This document shows positions 10,175 through 19,086 of a stretch of DNA of 64,000 nt, one piece after another. A program made the position numbers and the translations under genes. Source of the DNA: Christiangramia crocea (GTDB taxonomy: Bacteria > Bacteroidota > Bacteroidia > Flavobacteriales > Flavobacteriaceae); contig NZ_JAJSON010000024.1 in NCBI RefSeq assembly GCF_022410465.1, forward strand, positions 1-64,000, in the 5' to 3' direction. A model generated the notes under the pieces. The model ran no database searches. It was not told where the DNA came from and saw nothing but the letters and a program-made list of their open reading frames with translations. Position 1 is the first letter of the stretch. Each line of letters begins with the position of its first letter.

Positions 10175-11523
10175 TATAAGAAAAGTTTTTCTACTTTATT
10201 GATAGATCGTGGCAGGCAACAAACTACAATTCTATCACCGGGTTTAATAAGGAAGTCCCCCAAAGCGATCATCCCCTTGCCATTTCTGATTATCCCTCCG
10301 ATTATAGCGGATCTTGGAAAGTCAAGATCCTTAATTCTTTTATCGCTTACCTGTGATTCAGGCTTAACAATAAATTCAAGAAGCTCGGCATTCATATTGT
10401 TCAGTTTCGTCATGGCAACAACCTCTCCTTTCCTGACGTATCTGAAAATATTGTTTGCTGCAAGTAATTTCTTATTTATAAGAGTATCAATTCCTATAGA
10501 GTGGCTTAACTGAAAATAATCCATGTTCTCCACGAGGGAAATAGTCTTTTTAACGCTCTTTGATTTGGCTACAAGACAGGACATAATATTGGTTTCAGAA
10601 TTACCCGTCACCGCGATAAAAGCATCCATATCATGGATGTTTTCTTCTTCCAGTAACTCCACATTTCGTCCATCTCCATTAATAATCAGAGTATCCGGCA
10701 ACTCATCAGCAAGCTCATAAGCCTTTTCCCTGTCCTTCTCAACCAGCTTAACATTAAAATTATTTCTACAAAGGTCCTGGGCAGTTTTTCTTCCGATTTT
10801 ACTTCCGCCAAGAACCATAACATTCTTAATATCCTGTCTTATCTTTCCTGTTAGCTTATAAAGTTCCTCTACCCCATTCTTCAGGGTAATAAAATACACC
10901 TGGTCTCCATCCTTGAATTGAGTATCCCCTCTGGGTATCAAGGTATACTGGGTTCCAAATCTTTGAATAGCAATAGGGACAAAATTTAATTCAGGGAATA
11001 TTTTAGCTGCCTCTTTAACAGTTTTACCTACAAAAGTGGCTGTTCTGGAAAGACTTACCCCAATCATCGTTAGTGCTCCATCTTCAAACTCATAACTATC
11101 ATTAAAAGCCGATTGATTCAATAGCAACTCAATCTCCCGTGAAGCCAAAGCCTCCGGAGAAATAAGTTCATCTATCCCAAAACGTGTAAATCCTAATTCG
11201 CCCTGGTTTTCCAGGAATTCGGTATTTGAGATCCTTGCAATCGTTCTTTTTGCACCTAACTGCTTGGCCAGTACACATACCGTAATATTAGTAGCTTCGC
11301 TGGAAGTGACGCTTATTACCATATCGGTATACTTTACCTGGGCTTCCTTAAGAATTTTAATGGAACTTGCATCACCCTTCACCGTTTTAATGTCCAAATG
11401 AGTATCAGCATATGCCAGATTATCCCGATTTGGATCAATTAAGGTGATATCCTGTGATTCAAAGGAAAGTAATTTAGCTAAATGAAATCCTACTTCACCT
11501 GCACCGGCGATAATTATTTTCAT
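10174..11523 (-). CDS. trkA: TrkA, NAD(H)-binding gating protein of Trk potassium transporter
   Basis: A 449-residue cytoplasmic protein with two RCK modules. Each has a Rossmann nucleotide-binding start: MKIIIAGAGEVGFHLAKLL at residue 1 and NVMVLGGSKIGRKTAQDL near residue 235. RCK-C type segments follow each. TrkA assembles on TrkH and gates K+ uptake in response to nucleotide binding. It is the first gene of the trkA-trkH operon, with a perfect -7 box 24 bases before the start. Confidence 0.95.
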   Translation of the reverse strand: MKIIIAGAGEVGFHLAKLLSFESQDITLIDPNRDNLAYADTHLDIKTVKGDASSIKILKEAQVKYTDMVISVTSSEATNITVCVLAKQLGAKRTIARISNTEFLENQGELGFTRFGIDELISPEALASREIELLLNQSAFNDSYEFEDGALTMIGVSLSRTATFVGKTVKEAAKIFPELNFVPIAIQRFGTQYTLIPRGDTQFKDGDQVYFITLKNGVEELYKLTGKIRQDIKNVMVLGGSKIGRKTAQDLCRNNFNVKLVEKDREKAYELADELPDTLIINGDGRNVELLEEENIHDMDAFIAVTGNSETNIMSCLVAKSKSVKKTISLVENMDYFQLSHSIGIDTLINKKLLAANNIFRYVRKGEVVAMTKLNNMNAELLEFIVKPESQVSDKRIKDLDFPRSAIIGGIIRNGKGMIALGDFLIKPGDRIVVCCLPRSINKVEKLFL

Positions 11524-11546
11524 ATATCAGCTTCAAATTGAAAGAG

Positions 11547-11554
11547 CAAAGTTA
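11547..11554 (-). promoter_or_regulatory. Bacteroidota -7 box for trkA-trkH
   Basis: The minus strand reads TAACTTTG, an exact TAnnTTTG match, 24 bases upstream of the trkA start codon. Confidence 0.6.
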
Positions 11555-11632
11555 AGGTATTTTAAAGAAACGAGAAATTAGATTGTTCGGATAAAATTTT
11601 AATGATCAGCAAGGTAATTTAAGCATATAAGT

Positions 11633-11640
11633 TATCTTTG
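11633..11640 (+). promoter_or_regulatory. Bacteroidota -7 box for ubiE-porT
   Basis: TATCTTTG matches TAnnTTTG. It overlaps the TTG at 11638, which argues against that codon as start and for the ATG at 11656. The leader would be very short. Confidence 0.6.
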
Positions 11641-11655
11641 GCCCAAAGTATTTTT

Positions 11656-12384
11656 ATGGGTAAAAAGGTTACGCCTTATAAGGATTCCAAACTTTCCAAA
11701 AAAAAGCAGGTAGAGCAGATGTTTGATAACATTTCGGACAATTACGACGGTCTGAACCGGGTTATCTCTCTTGGAACCGATGTAAAATGGAGAAAAAAGG
11801 TTGTTACAACAGTTTCAGCAACCAAGCCACAGAGCATTTTAGATATTGCTACTGGCACAGGGGATCTTGCCATTCAAATGGCGCAAACAAACGCGACCCG
11901 GATTGTTGGTTTGGACCTTTCTGAAGGCATGTTAAAGGTTGGCCGAAGGAAGATCTCAGACAAGAATCTGGATTCCAGAATCGAAATGATCCAGGGAGAT
12001 TCTGAAAATTTACCCTTTGAAGATAATTCCTTCGACGCCATTACAGTTGCTTTCGGCGTTAGAAATTTTGAAAATCTTGATAAAGGACTTGAAGAAATAT
12101 ATAGGGTTTTGAAACCTGGAGGTATTTTCGTAGTATTGGAAACCTCGGTACCCACCAAATTTCCCTACAAACAGGGTTACCGTTTATATTCAAATTTCAT
12201 ATTACCCGTTATTGGCAAAATATTTTCGAAAGATAAAGTTGCCTATTCCTATTTAAGTGAAAGCGCTGCAAATTTTCCATATGGCAATGCATTCAACAAT
12301 ATTTTGGAAAAAATCGGGTTTATAGATGTTAAAGATATGCCGCAAACATTTGGCGTTTCAACCATTTATATTGCTTCAAAGTAA
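11656..12384 (+). CDS. ubiE: Demethylmenaquinone C-methyltransferase (UbiE/MenG)
   Basis: A 242-residue class I SAM methyltransferase that performs the last step of menaquinone synthesis (and, in other bacteria, a ubiquinone step). Marks are [19 protein letters not shown] near the N-terminus, the SAM motif [16 protein letters not shown], and [16 protein letters not shown]-like residues (here [20 protein letters not shown]). The start was set at 11656 because the promoter -7 box covers the TTG at 11638. It is followed four bases later by porT, a linkage known in flavobacteria. Confidence 0.94.
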   Translation: MGKKVTPYKDSKLSKKKQVEQMFDNISDNYDGLNRVISLGTDVKWRKKVVTTVSATKPQSILDIATGTGDLAIQMAQTNATRIVGLDLSEGMLKVGRRKISDKNLDSRIEMIQGDSENLPFEDNSFDAITVAFGVRNFENLDKGLEEIYRVLKPGGIFVVLETSVPTKFPYKQGYRLYSNFILPVIGKIFSKDKVAYSYLSESAANFPYGNAFNNILEKIGFIDVKDMPQTFGVSTIYIASK

Positions 12385-12388
12385 TACT

Positions 12389-13096
12389 ATGAAGAAGATA
12401 TTAACGATTGCTCTTCTGGCATTAAGCTTTAATGCCGCCCACGCCCAGATTTTTTCGGGTGAAAGGGTTTTGAATCAGCAAAACTTCGATCAGCAGCGAT
12501 GGTCCTGGGGTTATTTCCTGGGCTTTAATAGTTACGATTTCAATTTTGATTATATAGATTATAATCCCAGTACAGTTACTGGACAGGATTTCAGAGTGGA
12601 AACAAGAATAGGTTTTAACGTTGGATTACTCGGAAATCTAAAACTCAGTCATAATTTAGACCTTCGTCTTGAGCCCGGAGTAAATTTTAACACCAGAGGA
12701 TTTCAGGCGATAAAAGCAGATGCCGGCACATACAGAGAGATAAGTTCTACATATGTCCACATTCCTCTTCTTCTAAAATTCAGTGCTAACCGTTTGAACA
12801 ACTTTAAACCCTTTGTTGTAGGGGGAGTTTCCACTTCAATAAACTTAAGTAGTAACGAAAATAATCCAGATGATAACAGTGCCGGCCAGTTTAGAATGAC
12901 AACTAACTCCTATTATTATGAAGTTGGATTCGGTATAGACCTTTATCTATATTATTTCAAATTATCCCCTTCTATCAGAGGTGTTTTCGCCATTAATGAC
13001 GAATTAATTAGAGATGCCGATCCCAACAGCCTTTATACAGGAAATGTAGACAAGATGTCTTCCCGGGCCATCTTTATAAACTTTACCTTCCAGTAG
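12389..13096 (+). CDS. porT: PorT-family outer membrane protein of type IX secretion/gliding
   Basis: A 235-residue protein with a cleavable signal peptide (MKKILTIALLALSFNAAHAQ) and a predicted eight-stranded beta-barrel rich in alternating aromatic strands. PorT/SprT is required for T9SS secretion in Porphyromonas and Flavobacterium, and in flavobacteria sits next to ubiE, as here. The ATG at 12389 gives a proper signal peptide; longer in-frame extensions into ubiE do not. It overlaps the convergent TrmH-family gene by 14 bases. The T9SS substrate at 1-6639 fits the presence of this pathway. Confidence 0.82.
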   Translation: MKKILTIALLALSFNAAHAQIFSGERVLNQQNFDQQRWSWGYFLGFNSYDFNFDYIDYNPSTVTGQDFRVETRIGFNVGLLGNLKLSHNLDLRLEPGVNFNTRGFQAIKADAGTYREISSTYVHIPLLLKFSANRLNNFKPFVVGGVSTSINLSSNENNPDDNSAGQFRMTTNSYYYEVGFGIDLYLYYFKLSPSIRGVFAINDELIRDADPNSLYTGNVDKMSSRAIFINFTFQ

Positions 13097-13823
13097 GAAG
13101 ACGCCTTCTGAATTCACTCAAAATTATAGCAGTTGCTGTTGCCACGTTCAGGCTTTCCGTATCCTTATTTTTTCCGAATTGAGGAATATTGATACGATGA
13201 GTAAGAAGTTTTTCTATCTCTTCAGAAACCCCCTTAGCCTCATTTCCCATAACAATGAAGGCCGAATCGGGAAGATTGCATTCATATATATTATCACCAT
13301 CCAGCATAGCTCCATATAGGGGAATTTCTCTGTTCTCTTTAAGAAAGTCTGGCAATTGCGTATAATTAACCTTAACTCGCGTAAGTGATCCCATACTGGC
13401 CTGAACAACCTTAGGGTTGTAACAATCTACCGTATCTTCAGAGCAAATCAGTGTTTCGCCCCCAAACCAGTCACAAAGTCGGATTATTGTACCCAGGTTG
13501 CCGGGATCTCTTACACCATCCAAAATCACCATAAGACCTTTTACTTCAATTTCATTTATTTTCGGAATTCGAAAAACAGCCAAAGCCTGCTGTGGAGTTT
13601 TAAGAAAGCTTAATTTTTTCAACTCTCTTTCATCAATTTTACTGACCAGCTTCTCTGAAACATCAAAATCAATTTCATTGGTAAACAATGAAACAAGATC
13701 AAAGTCTGAATTTAAAAATTCTTTGATGCCTTTTAATCCTTCCACCACAAATAGTTCATGCTTATTTCTGAACTTTTTTTGAGAAAGGCTTTTTATTAAC
13801 TTAATCTGGTTTTTGCTAACCAT
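13083..13823 (-). CDS. TrmH/SpoU-family RNA 2'-O-methyltransferase
   Basis: A 246-residue SPOUT-class methyltransferase. An N-terminal substrate-binding region (SLSQKKFRNKHELFVVEG, common to RlmB-like proteins) precedes the SPOUT knot motifs: LDGVRDPGNLGTIIRLCDWFG, FIVMGNEAKGVSEE and IPQFGKNKDTESLNVATATAI. It uses SAM to methylate a ribose in rRNA or tRNA; the target nucleotide cannot be fixed from sequence. The ATG at 13823 was preferred to the in-frame codon at 13847 because MVSKNQIKLIKS matches the family N-terminus. Confidence 0.88.
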   Translation of the reverse strand: MVSKNQIKLIKSLSQKKFRNKHELFVVEGLKGIKEFLNSDFDLVSLFTNEIDFDVSEKLVSKIDERELKKLSFLKTPQQALAVFRIPKINEIEVKGLMVILDGVRDPGNLGTIIRLCDWFGGETLICSEDTVDCYNPKVVQASMGSLTRVKVNYTQLPDFLKENREIPLYGAMLDGDNIYECNLPDSAFIVMGNEAKGVSEEIEKLLTHRINIPQFGKNKDTESLNVATATAIILSEFRRRLPTGR

Positions 13824-13833
13824 CCAAAAAATG

Positions 13834-13841
13834 TATTTTTG
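13834..13841 (+). promoter_or_regulatory. Bacteroidota -7 box for the TamA-like lipoprotein gene
   Basis: TATTTTTG matches TAnnTTTG and lies 20 bases before the TTG start at 13861. Confidence 0.5.
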
Positions 13842-13860
13842 AGCCACTAATCGCTACTGT

Positions 13861-16431
13861 TTGAAACGGCTTTTCGCAAAAATATTATTATTTTTTTTAA
13901 CACTCGTTTTAATATTAAGCTGCAACGCCGTAAAAAGACTGGAGCCGAACGAAAATCTGCTTGTAGAAAATGAGATCTATAGCAATGCTCAGGAAGTTAA
14001 AGATTCCAGAGTATATAGCCAGTTATACCAGGAACCCAACACTAGCTTTTTAGGAATTCCCTTCAGACTTCATTTTTATAATCTTGCTAGACCTAATATT
14101 GACAGTATTCTCACTGTGAAATATCTCGAAAACGACCGGAAAAAAAATCGCTTAATAAATATTTTATCAAAAAAACAATTTGAGCGCTTCTTAAATTCAA
14201 GAAAGGAATTCAATCAATGGATCAGGCGAACCGGTGAAGCCCCGGTGATTGTAAATGAAGAGGAAACAAAAAAATCTGAGAACCGCTTAAAATCCTGGTA
14301 CTGGAACAATGGTTGGTTTAATGTAGAAACAGATTATCAGATAATTCCGCTGGAAGAAAAAGAAAAAAGGGCTCGGGTAGAATACTATATCACCCCACAT
14401 GACCCATATATGGTTGATTCCATTAAAACTTCAATATCTTCCCAACCCCTGGATTCTCTTTATCAGTTACATAAAAACAACTCAGAGATAAAACCTGGCG
14501 TTCAATACAATACGCTGGACTTCAACGATGAAAGGGACCGGCTTTCTCAGCTTTTCAGAAATAATGGAGTCTATAATTTTGATCAGGAATATATAAGCTT
14601 TGATGCTGATACAGTAAATACCGATCATAAGGTAAATACTACCCTGATTATAAAAAATCGCAGGAATAATATTGGTGACAGTATTTCCAGGGTTCCCTTC
14701 AAGATACATGAGATCAGTAAAGTTAACATCTTTACCGATTACACTTATGCAAACAGGAATCGCCCACTAACGGATAGTGCCAGACATGAAGGTTACACTC
14801 TCTACGGGTTTGATAAAATGCGTTACCGGCCAGAAGCAATAACCGATGCAGTATTTATAAAACCTGGTGAGATCTACAGCGATTTAAATAGAACCCGCAC
14901 CTATAATAGACTTAACTCTCTTAGAATTTTCAAATACCCAAATATCCAGTTCACCCCGGATCCAGCTGACAGTACAGCAACAGATCTTGTAACCAATGTC
15001 TTTTTAACACCTCTGCCAAAGTATTCGCTCGGCTTTGATTTTGATATCTCCCAGAGTAATATTCAGGAATTCGGAATAGCTTTCGGGGGTTCATTACTTA
15101 TCAGAAACATTTTCAGAGGCGCAGAGAATTTCGAAATTTCAGGCCGTGGCAGTGTTGGTTCTTCTACCGATGCCGCGGGGAATAGTGATGACAACCGGTT
15201 CTTTGATATTTCTGAAATTGGGGCCGACATGAAGCTCACCTTTCCCCGGATATTCCTTCCCTTTAACACTGAAAGGCTTATCCCAAAATACATGTCCCCG
15301 TTCAGCACCCTTAGCCTTGGGGTGAGCACACAGAACAATATAGGACTGGATAAACAGAATTTCTCCGGAATAATCAACTACCGCTGGACACCCTCTAAAC
15401 AGCTCTCCAACAGGCTGGACCTCTTAAATATTCAATATGTCAAAAATTTGAATGTTGCCAATTATTTCAATGTTTACCGAAATTCATATGAAGAACTTAA
15501 TGAAATAATACAGACCGGGAATGTTAATACAGAACAGGATTTTCTGGATGAAGAAGGAGAACTTATTATTCCGGAAGGAGCGGATGGTTTTATTGACGGG
15601 GTAAATGATAATGATGGCACCACTTCAGGGCTTACTGAAGATCAGAGGCAGAATATCATTAACATTAGAGAAAGAAAGAACAGGCTTACTGAGAATAACC
15701 TGATTTTTGCAAGTAATTACACCTATCTCTGGAATACCAAACAGAATCTTTATGACCAGGAATTTTCCAGGTTTCGTTTTAAAATAGAGACTGCAGGTAA
15801 TTTTTTATCTGCCATTACCGGTGTAGCAGGAATGGATAAAAACGAAAATGGAAATTATGAGGTTCTGGGAGTAGCTTTTTCACAGTATGCCAAAACCGAA
15901 ATTGATTTTATTAAACACTGGGATCTTGGCAGTGATAATATTTTAGCAGCCAGAGCTTTTGGCGGCGTAGCCATTCCTTACGGAAACGCAAACAGTATCC
16001 CCTTTGCCAGAAGTTTCTTTGCCGGCGGACCTAACGATAACAGGGCCTGGCAGGCTTACGATCTTGGTCCGGGAAGTAGCGGCGGAAGAAATGAGTTCAA
16101 TGAAGCTAATATGAAACTGGCCTTTAATCTGGAGTACAGGTATAATCTGGTAGGTTCTCTTAACAGTGCATTTTTTATTGATGTTGGTAACATCTGGAAT
16201 GTTGCCGACATTGTAGAGGATGAAGCCTCTACCTTTGAATCATTTTCAGATCTTAAAGATATTGCTGTAGGCTCGGGATTTGGACTTAGATATGACTTTA
16301 ACTTTTTTGTTCTAAGGTTCGATATCGGCTTCAAAACTTACGACCCGGCAAAGCCTTTGGGCCACCGTTGGTTTAAGGACTACAACTTTAACCATGCGGT
16401 TTATAATGTAGGTATCAATTATCCTTTCTAA
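13861..16431 (+). CDS. BamA/TamA-family outer membrane lipoprotein (TamL-like)
   Basis: An 856-residue outer membrane protein. It starts with a lipoprotein signal (LVLILSC, lipidated Cys21), continues with POTRA-like segments (about residues 130-370) and ends in a C-terminal Omp85 beta-barrel (PLGHRWFKDYNFNHAVYNV, final Phe). Bacteroidota have Omp85 proteins made as lipoproteins, called TamL, that partner with TamB in envelope assembly; this match is by architecture only. The start codon is TTG at 13861: no ATG gives the lipobox. A -7 box lies just upstream. Confidence 0.85.
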   Translation: MKRLFAKILLFFLTLVLILSCNAVKRLEPNENLLVENEIYSNAQEVKDSRVYSQLYQEPNTSFLGIPFRLHFYNLARPNIDSILTVKYLENDRKKNRLINILSKKQFERFLNSRKEFNQWIRRTGEAPVIVNEEETKKSENRLKSWYWNNGWFNVETDYQIIPLEEKEKRARVEYYITPHDPYMVDSIKTSISSQPLDSLYQLHKNNSEIKPGVQYNTLDFNDERDRLSQLFRNNGVYNFDQEYISFDADTVNTDHKVNTTLIIKNRRNNIGDSISRVPFKIHEISKVNIFTDYTYANRNRPLTDSARHEGYTLYGFDKMRYRPEAITDAVFIKPGEIYSDLNRTRTYNRLNSLRIFKYPNIQFTPDPADSTATDLVTNVFLTPLPKYSLGFDFDISQSNIQEFGIAFGGSLLIRNIFRGAENFEISGRGSVGSSTDAAGNSDDNRFFDISEIGADMKLTFPRIFLPFNTERLIPKYMSPFSTLSLGVSTQNNIGLDKQNFSGIINYRWTPSKQLSNRLDLLNIQYVKNLNVANYFNVYRNSYEELNEIIQTGNVNTEQDFLDEEGELIIPEGADGFIDGVNDNDGTTSGLTEDQRQNIINIRERKNRLTENNLIFASNYTYLWNTKQNLYDQEFSRFRFKIETAGNFLSAITGVAGMDKNENGNYEVLGVAFSQYAKTEIDFIKHWDLGSDNILAARAFGGVAIPYGNANSIPFARSFFAGGPNDNRAWQAYDLGPGSSGGRNEFNEANMKLAFNLEYRYNLVGSLNSAFFIDVGNIWNVADIVEDEASTFESFSDLKDIAVGSGFGLRYDFNFFVLRFDIGFKTYDPAKPLGHRWFKDYNFNHAVYNVGINYPF

Positions 16432-16446
16432 GCCAGTTTATTTTAT

Positions 16447-16454
16447 TATTTTTG
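16447..16454 (+). promoter_or_regulatory. Bacteroidota -7 box for fbaA
   Basis: TATTTTTG matches TAnnTTTG, 21 bases before the fbaA ATG. Confidence 0.6.
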
Positions 16455-16475
16455 TAAGCCTAATCAAAAAAAATT

Positions 16476-17543
16476 ATGAGTCATAACATTAAACCAGGCG
16501 TTGCCACAGGAAAAGAAGTTCAGGAAATATTCAATTATGCAAAAAAGAAGGGGTTTGCGCTCCCAGCCATAAATGTAATTGGTTCAAGCAGCATCAATGC
16601 CGTTCTGGAGACTGCGGCAGAACTCAATGCCCCTGTGATAATTCAGTTTTCTAACGGAGGTGCACAGTTTAATGCTGGAAAAGGACTTTCAAATGATGGA
16701 GAAAAGGCTGCAATTGCCGGAGGTGTTGCAGGCGCCAAACATGTTCATGAAATGGCAAAAGCTTACGGGGTGCCCGTAATTATGCATACCGACCATTGCG
16801 CGAAAAAATTACTTCCATGGATCGACGGATTACTGGATGCAAGCGAAAAACATTTCGAGCAATACGGAAAACCTCTTTACAGCTCGCACATGATTGACCT
16901 TTCTGAAGAATCCATTGAAGAGAACATGGATATCTGTAAAAAATATCTTCAGAGAATGTCAAAAATGGGAATGACGCTGGAAATTGAACTAGGAATTACC
17001 GGTGGTGAAGAAGACGGTGTAGACAATACAGATGTCGACTCATCAAAATTATACACTCAGCCAGAAGAAGTAGCTTACGCTTATGAAGAACTCAGCAAAG
17101 TAAGCGACCAGTTTACCATAGCTGCAGCTTTCGGAAATGTACATGGCGTATATAAACCTGGAAATGTAAAACTTACTCCTACTATCCTCAGGGATTCACA
17201 GAAATACATCACTAAAAAATATAATGTGGAGGAAAATCATATCGATTTTGTTTTCCACGGTGGAAGTGGCTCTACAGTTGAAGAGATTCGCGAGGGGATT
17301 AGCTACGGGGTTATCAAAATGAATATCGACACCGATCTTCAGTATGCATATCTTGAAGGTATTCGCGATTATATTATAGGTAAAAAAGATTATCTCGCTG
17401 CTCAAATAGGAAACCCTGAAGGTGAGGATGTGCCAAATAAAAAATATTATGATCCACGTAAATGGCTACGTGAAGGAGAATTAACTTTTAAAGCCCGTCT
17501 GAAAAAGGCTTTTGAAGATCTGAATAATGTAAACACACTTTAA
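16476..17543 (+). CDS. fbaA: Class II fructose-bisphosphate aldolase
   Basis: A 355-residue zinc-dependent aldolase that interconverts fructose 1,6-bisphosphate with glyceraldehyde 3-phosphate and dihydroxyacetone phosphate. Class IIA marks: LPAINVIGSSSINAVLETA near the N-terminus, the metal-binding VIMHTDHCAKKLLPW, ELGITGGEEDGVDN, FGNVHGVYKPGNVKL, DFVFHGGSGSTVEEI and MNIDTDLQYAYLEGI. Length and motif order match the E. coli FbaA type. It has its own promoter and a strong terminator, so it is a single-gene unit. Confidence 0.97.
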   Translation: MSHNIKPGVATGKEVQEIFNYAKKKGFALPAINVIGSSSINAVLETAAELNAPVIIQFSNGGAQFNAGKGLSNDGEKAAIAGGVAGAKHVHEMAKAYGVPVIMHTDHCAKKLLPWIDGLLDASEKHFEQYGKPLYSSHMIDLSEESIEENMDICKKYLQRMSKMGMTLEIELGITGGEEDGVDNTDVDSSKLYTQPEEVAYAYEELSKVSDQFTIAAAFGNVHGVYKPGNVKLTPTILRDSQKYITKKYNVEENHIDFVFHGGSGSTVEEIREGISYGVIKMNIDTDLQYAYLEGIRDYIIGKKDYLAAQIGNPEGEDVPNKKYYDPRKWLREGELTFKARLKKAFEDLNNVNTL

Positions 17544-17552
17544 TAATAATAT

Positions 17553-17590
17553 AAAACAGTCTTTCTCTTAAGAGAAAGACTGTTTTTTTT
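17553..17590 (+). terminator. Rho-independent terminator after fbaA
   Basis: A long near-perfect inverted repeat (ACAGTCTTTCTCT / AGAGAAAGACTGT) is followed by eight Ts. Confidence 0.92.
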
Positions 17591-17626
17591 ATTAGATGAC
17601 GATTGGGAGATAAAAATTGAAAGCAA

Positions 17627-18484
17627 ATGGCCTGGTTTAAAAGAACACAAAAAGGAATTCAAACCCCTACAGAACAGAAAAAAGACGTCCCTAAAGGTTT
17701 ATGGTATAAATCTCCAACAGGTAAAATTGTTGATGCCGAGCAATTGGAAAGCAATTTCTATGTAAGTCCGGAGGATGGGTATCATGTTAGAATAGGGAGC
17801 AATGAATATTTCAAAATCCTTTTTGACGACAATAAATTCCAGGAGTTAGATAAAGGAATGACTGCCAAGGACCCTTTGGATTTTGAAGACACTAAAAAAT
17901 ATATCGATCGTCTTAAGGCCGCACAGGAAAAAACCGGATTGAAAGATGCGGTAAGAACGGCAGTTGGAAAATCAAAAGGAAAAGAACTGGTTATTGCCTG
18001 TATGGATTTTAAATTCATTGGAGGAAGTATGGGTTCTGTTGTTGGAGAAAAAATAGCCCGGGCTGCAGATTATGCGCTAAAAAATGATCTTCCCTTAATG
18101 ATTATCTCCAAATCAGGTGGAGCGAGAATGCAGGAAGCGGCATTATCACTTATGCAACTTGCCAAAACCTCGGTCAAACTGGCCCAACTTGCAGACGCCA
18201 GGATCCCTTATATTTCTTTATGTACCGATCCCACCACAGGAGGAACTACGGCCTCTTTTGCGATGCTGGGAGATATAAATATCTCTGAACCGGGTGCTCT
18301 TATTGGTTTTGCAGGACCTCGAGTAGTAAAAGACACCACAGGAAAAGATCTTCCAAAAGATTTCCAAACCGCTGAATTCTTAAAAGAAAAGGGCTTCCTT
18401 GACTTTATCGTTAAACGCTCTGAACTTAAGAATAAGGTAAACCTGTATCTAGATCTTATTCAAAATCAACCGGTAAGAAAATAA
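17627..18484 (+). CDS. accD: Acetyl-CoA carboxylase carboxyltransferase beta subunit, zinc-ribbon cysteines absent
   Basis: A 285-residue AccD that, with AccA, transfers carboxyl from biotin to acetyl-CoA in fatty acid synthesis. The crotonase-like carboxyltransferase core is clear: [56 protein letters not shown] and [13 protein letters not shown]. The N-terminal region that normally forms a four-cysteine zinc ribbon aligns as [12 protein letters not shown] and [13 protein letters not shown], so the four ligand positions are S29, G32, S47 and D50 and no cysteine remains. Core motifs are intact, so the enzyme is probably active. No clear promoter was seen. Confidence 0.95.
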   Translation: MAWFKRTQKGIQTPTEQKKDVPKGLWYKSPTGKIVDAEQLESNFYVSPEDGYHVRIGSNEYFKILFDDNKFQELDKGMTAKDPLDFEDTKKYIDRLKAAQEKTGLKDAVRTAVGKSKGKELVIACMDFKFIGGSMGSVVGEKIARAADYALKNDLPLMIISKSGGARMQEAALSLMQLAKTSVKLAQLADARIPYISLCTDPTTGGTTASFAMLGDINISEPGALIGFAGPRVVKDTTGKDLPKDFQTAEFLKEKGFLDFIVKRSELKNKVNLYLDLIQNQPVRK

Positions 18485-18520
18485 ATTTACGGTGAGAGTA
18501 GGTATTATTCAAATTAGTAG

Positions 18521-18528
18521 TATCTTTG
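18521..18528 (+). promoter_or_regulatory. Bacteroidota -7 box for rpsO
   Basis: TATCTTTG matches TAnnTTTG, 53 bases before the rpsO start. The leader includes a six-base stem at 18534-18550 (TGACAG / CTGTCA with an A5 loop). Whether S15 binds it is unknown. Confidence 0.6.
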
Positions 18529-18580
18529 CCGCCTGACAGAAAAACTGTCAATACATAAAAATCATTTAAATAATATTGGA

Positions 18581-18850
18581 ATGTATTTAGCAAAAGAAAA
18601 GAAAGAAGAGATCTTCGCAAAGCACGGCAAAGGTAAGAACGATACCGGGTCAGCTGAAGGGCAGATCGCATTGTTCACTTACAGAATTGCGCACTTATCT
18701 GAGCATCTTAAAAAGAATCGTAAAGACTTTAACTCTGAGCGTTCACTTGTTAGACTGGTTGGAAAAAGAAGAAGTCTTTTAGACTATCTGATGAAAAAGG
18801 ATATCATGAGGTACCGTGCCATTGTAAAAGAACTTGGATTAAGAAAATAA
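18581..18850 (+). CDS. rpsO: Ribosomal protein S15
   Basis: An 89-residue S15 of normal length, binding the central domain of 16S rRNA. Marks: NDTGSAEGQIALFTYRI and HLKKNRKDFNSERSLVRLVGKRRSLLDYL, ending YRAIVKELGLRK. It is followed by a strong terminator and then pnp, the classical rpsO-pnp order, although here the two genes are separated by the terminator. Confidence 0.98.
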   Translation: MYLAKEKKEEIFAKHGKGKNDTGSAEGQIALFTYRIAHLSEHLKKNRKDFNSERSLVRLVGKRRSLLDYLMKKDIMRYRAIVKELGLRK

Positions 18851-18856
18851 TTTTCA

Positions 18857-18880
18857 GGGGGCTATATGCCCCCTTTTTTT
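18857..18880 (+). terminator. Rho-independent terminator after rpsO
   Basis: GGGGGC / GCCCCC stem with a TATAT loop followed by seven Ts. Confidence 0.93.
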
Positions 18881-18920
18881 ATATATTTAGTTTACCTTTT
18901 AAGGTGATTTTTCCATTATT

Positions 18921-19028
18921 TTCTGCATTGCAGAATAAAATTGTCATCCGTCAAGACGGATAGTTTTTCATTGGTCCTACAAACAACTACACACAACACA
19001 CAACCCGGCCGTCCGGATGGCGGAGACC
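18921..19028 (+). promoter_or_regulatory. Candidate structured leader upstream of pnp
   Basis: Three short hairpins can be drawn: 18921-18935 (TTCTGC / GCAGAA), 18946-18961 (ATCCGTC / GACGGAT, followed by AGTTTTT) and 19008-19021 (GCCGT / ATGGC, loop CCGG). TGGTC at 18972-18976 can also pair with GACCA at 19025-19029, closing the last hairpin. In E. coli the pnp leader is a target of PNPase autoregulation. That role here is only an analogy, and no TAnnTTTG box was found for pnp. Confidence 0.35.
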
Positions 19029-19086
19029 ATTGTTTAACTAAATAAGATCTGGTTGAAGTTATTCAGATCAAGAATTCAAAATTATT

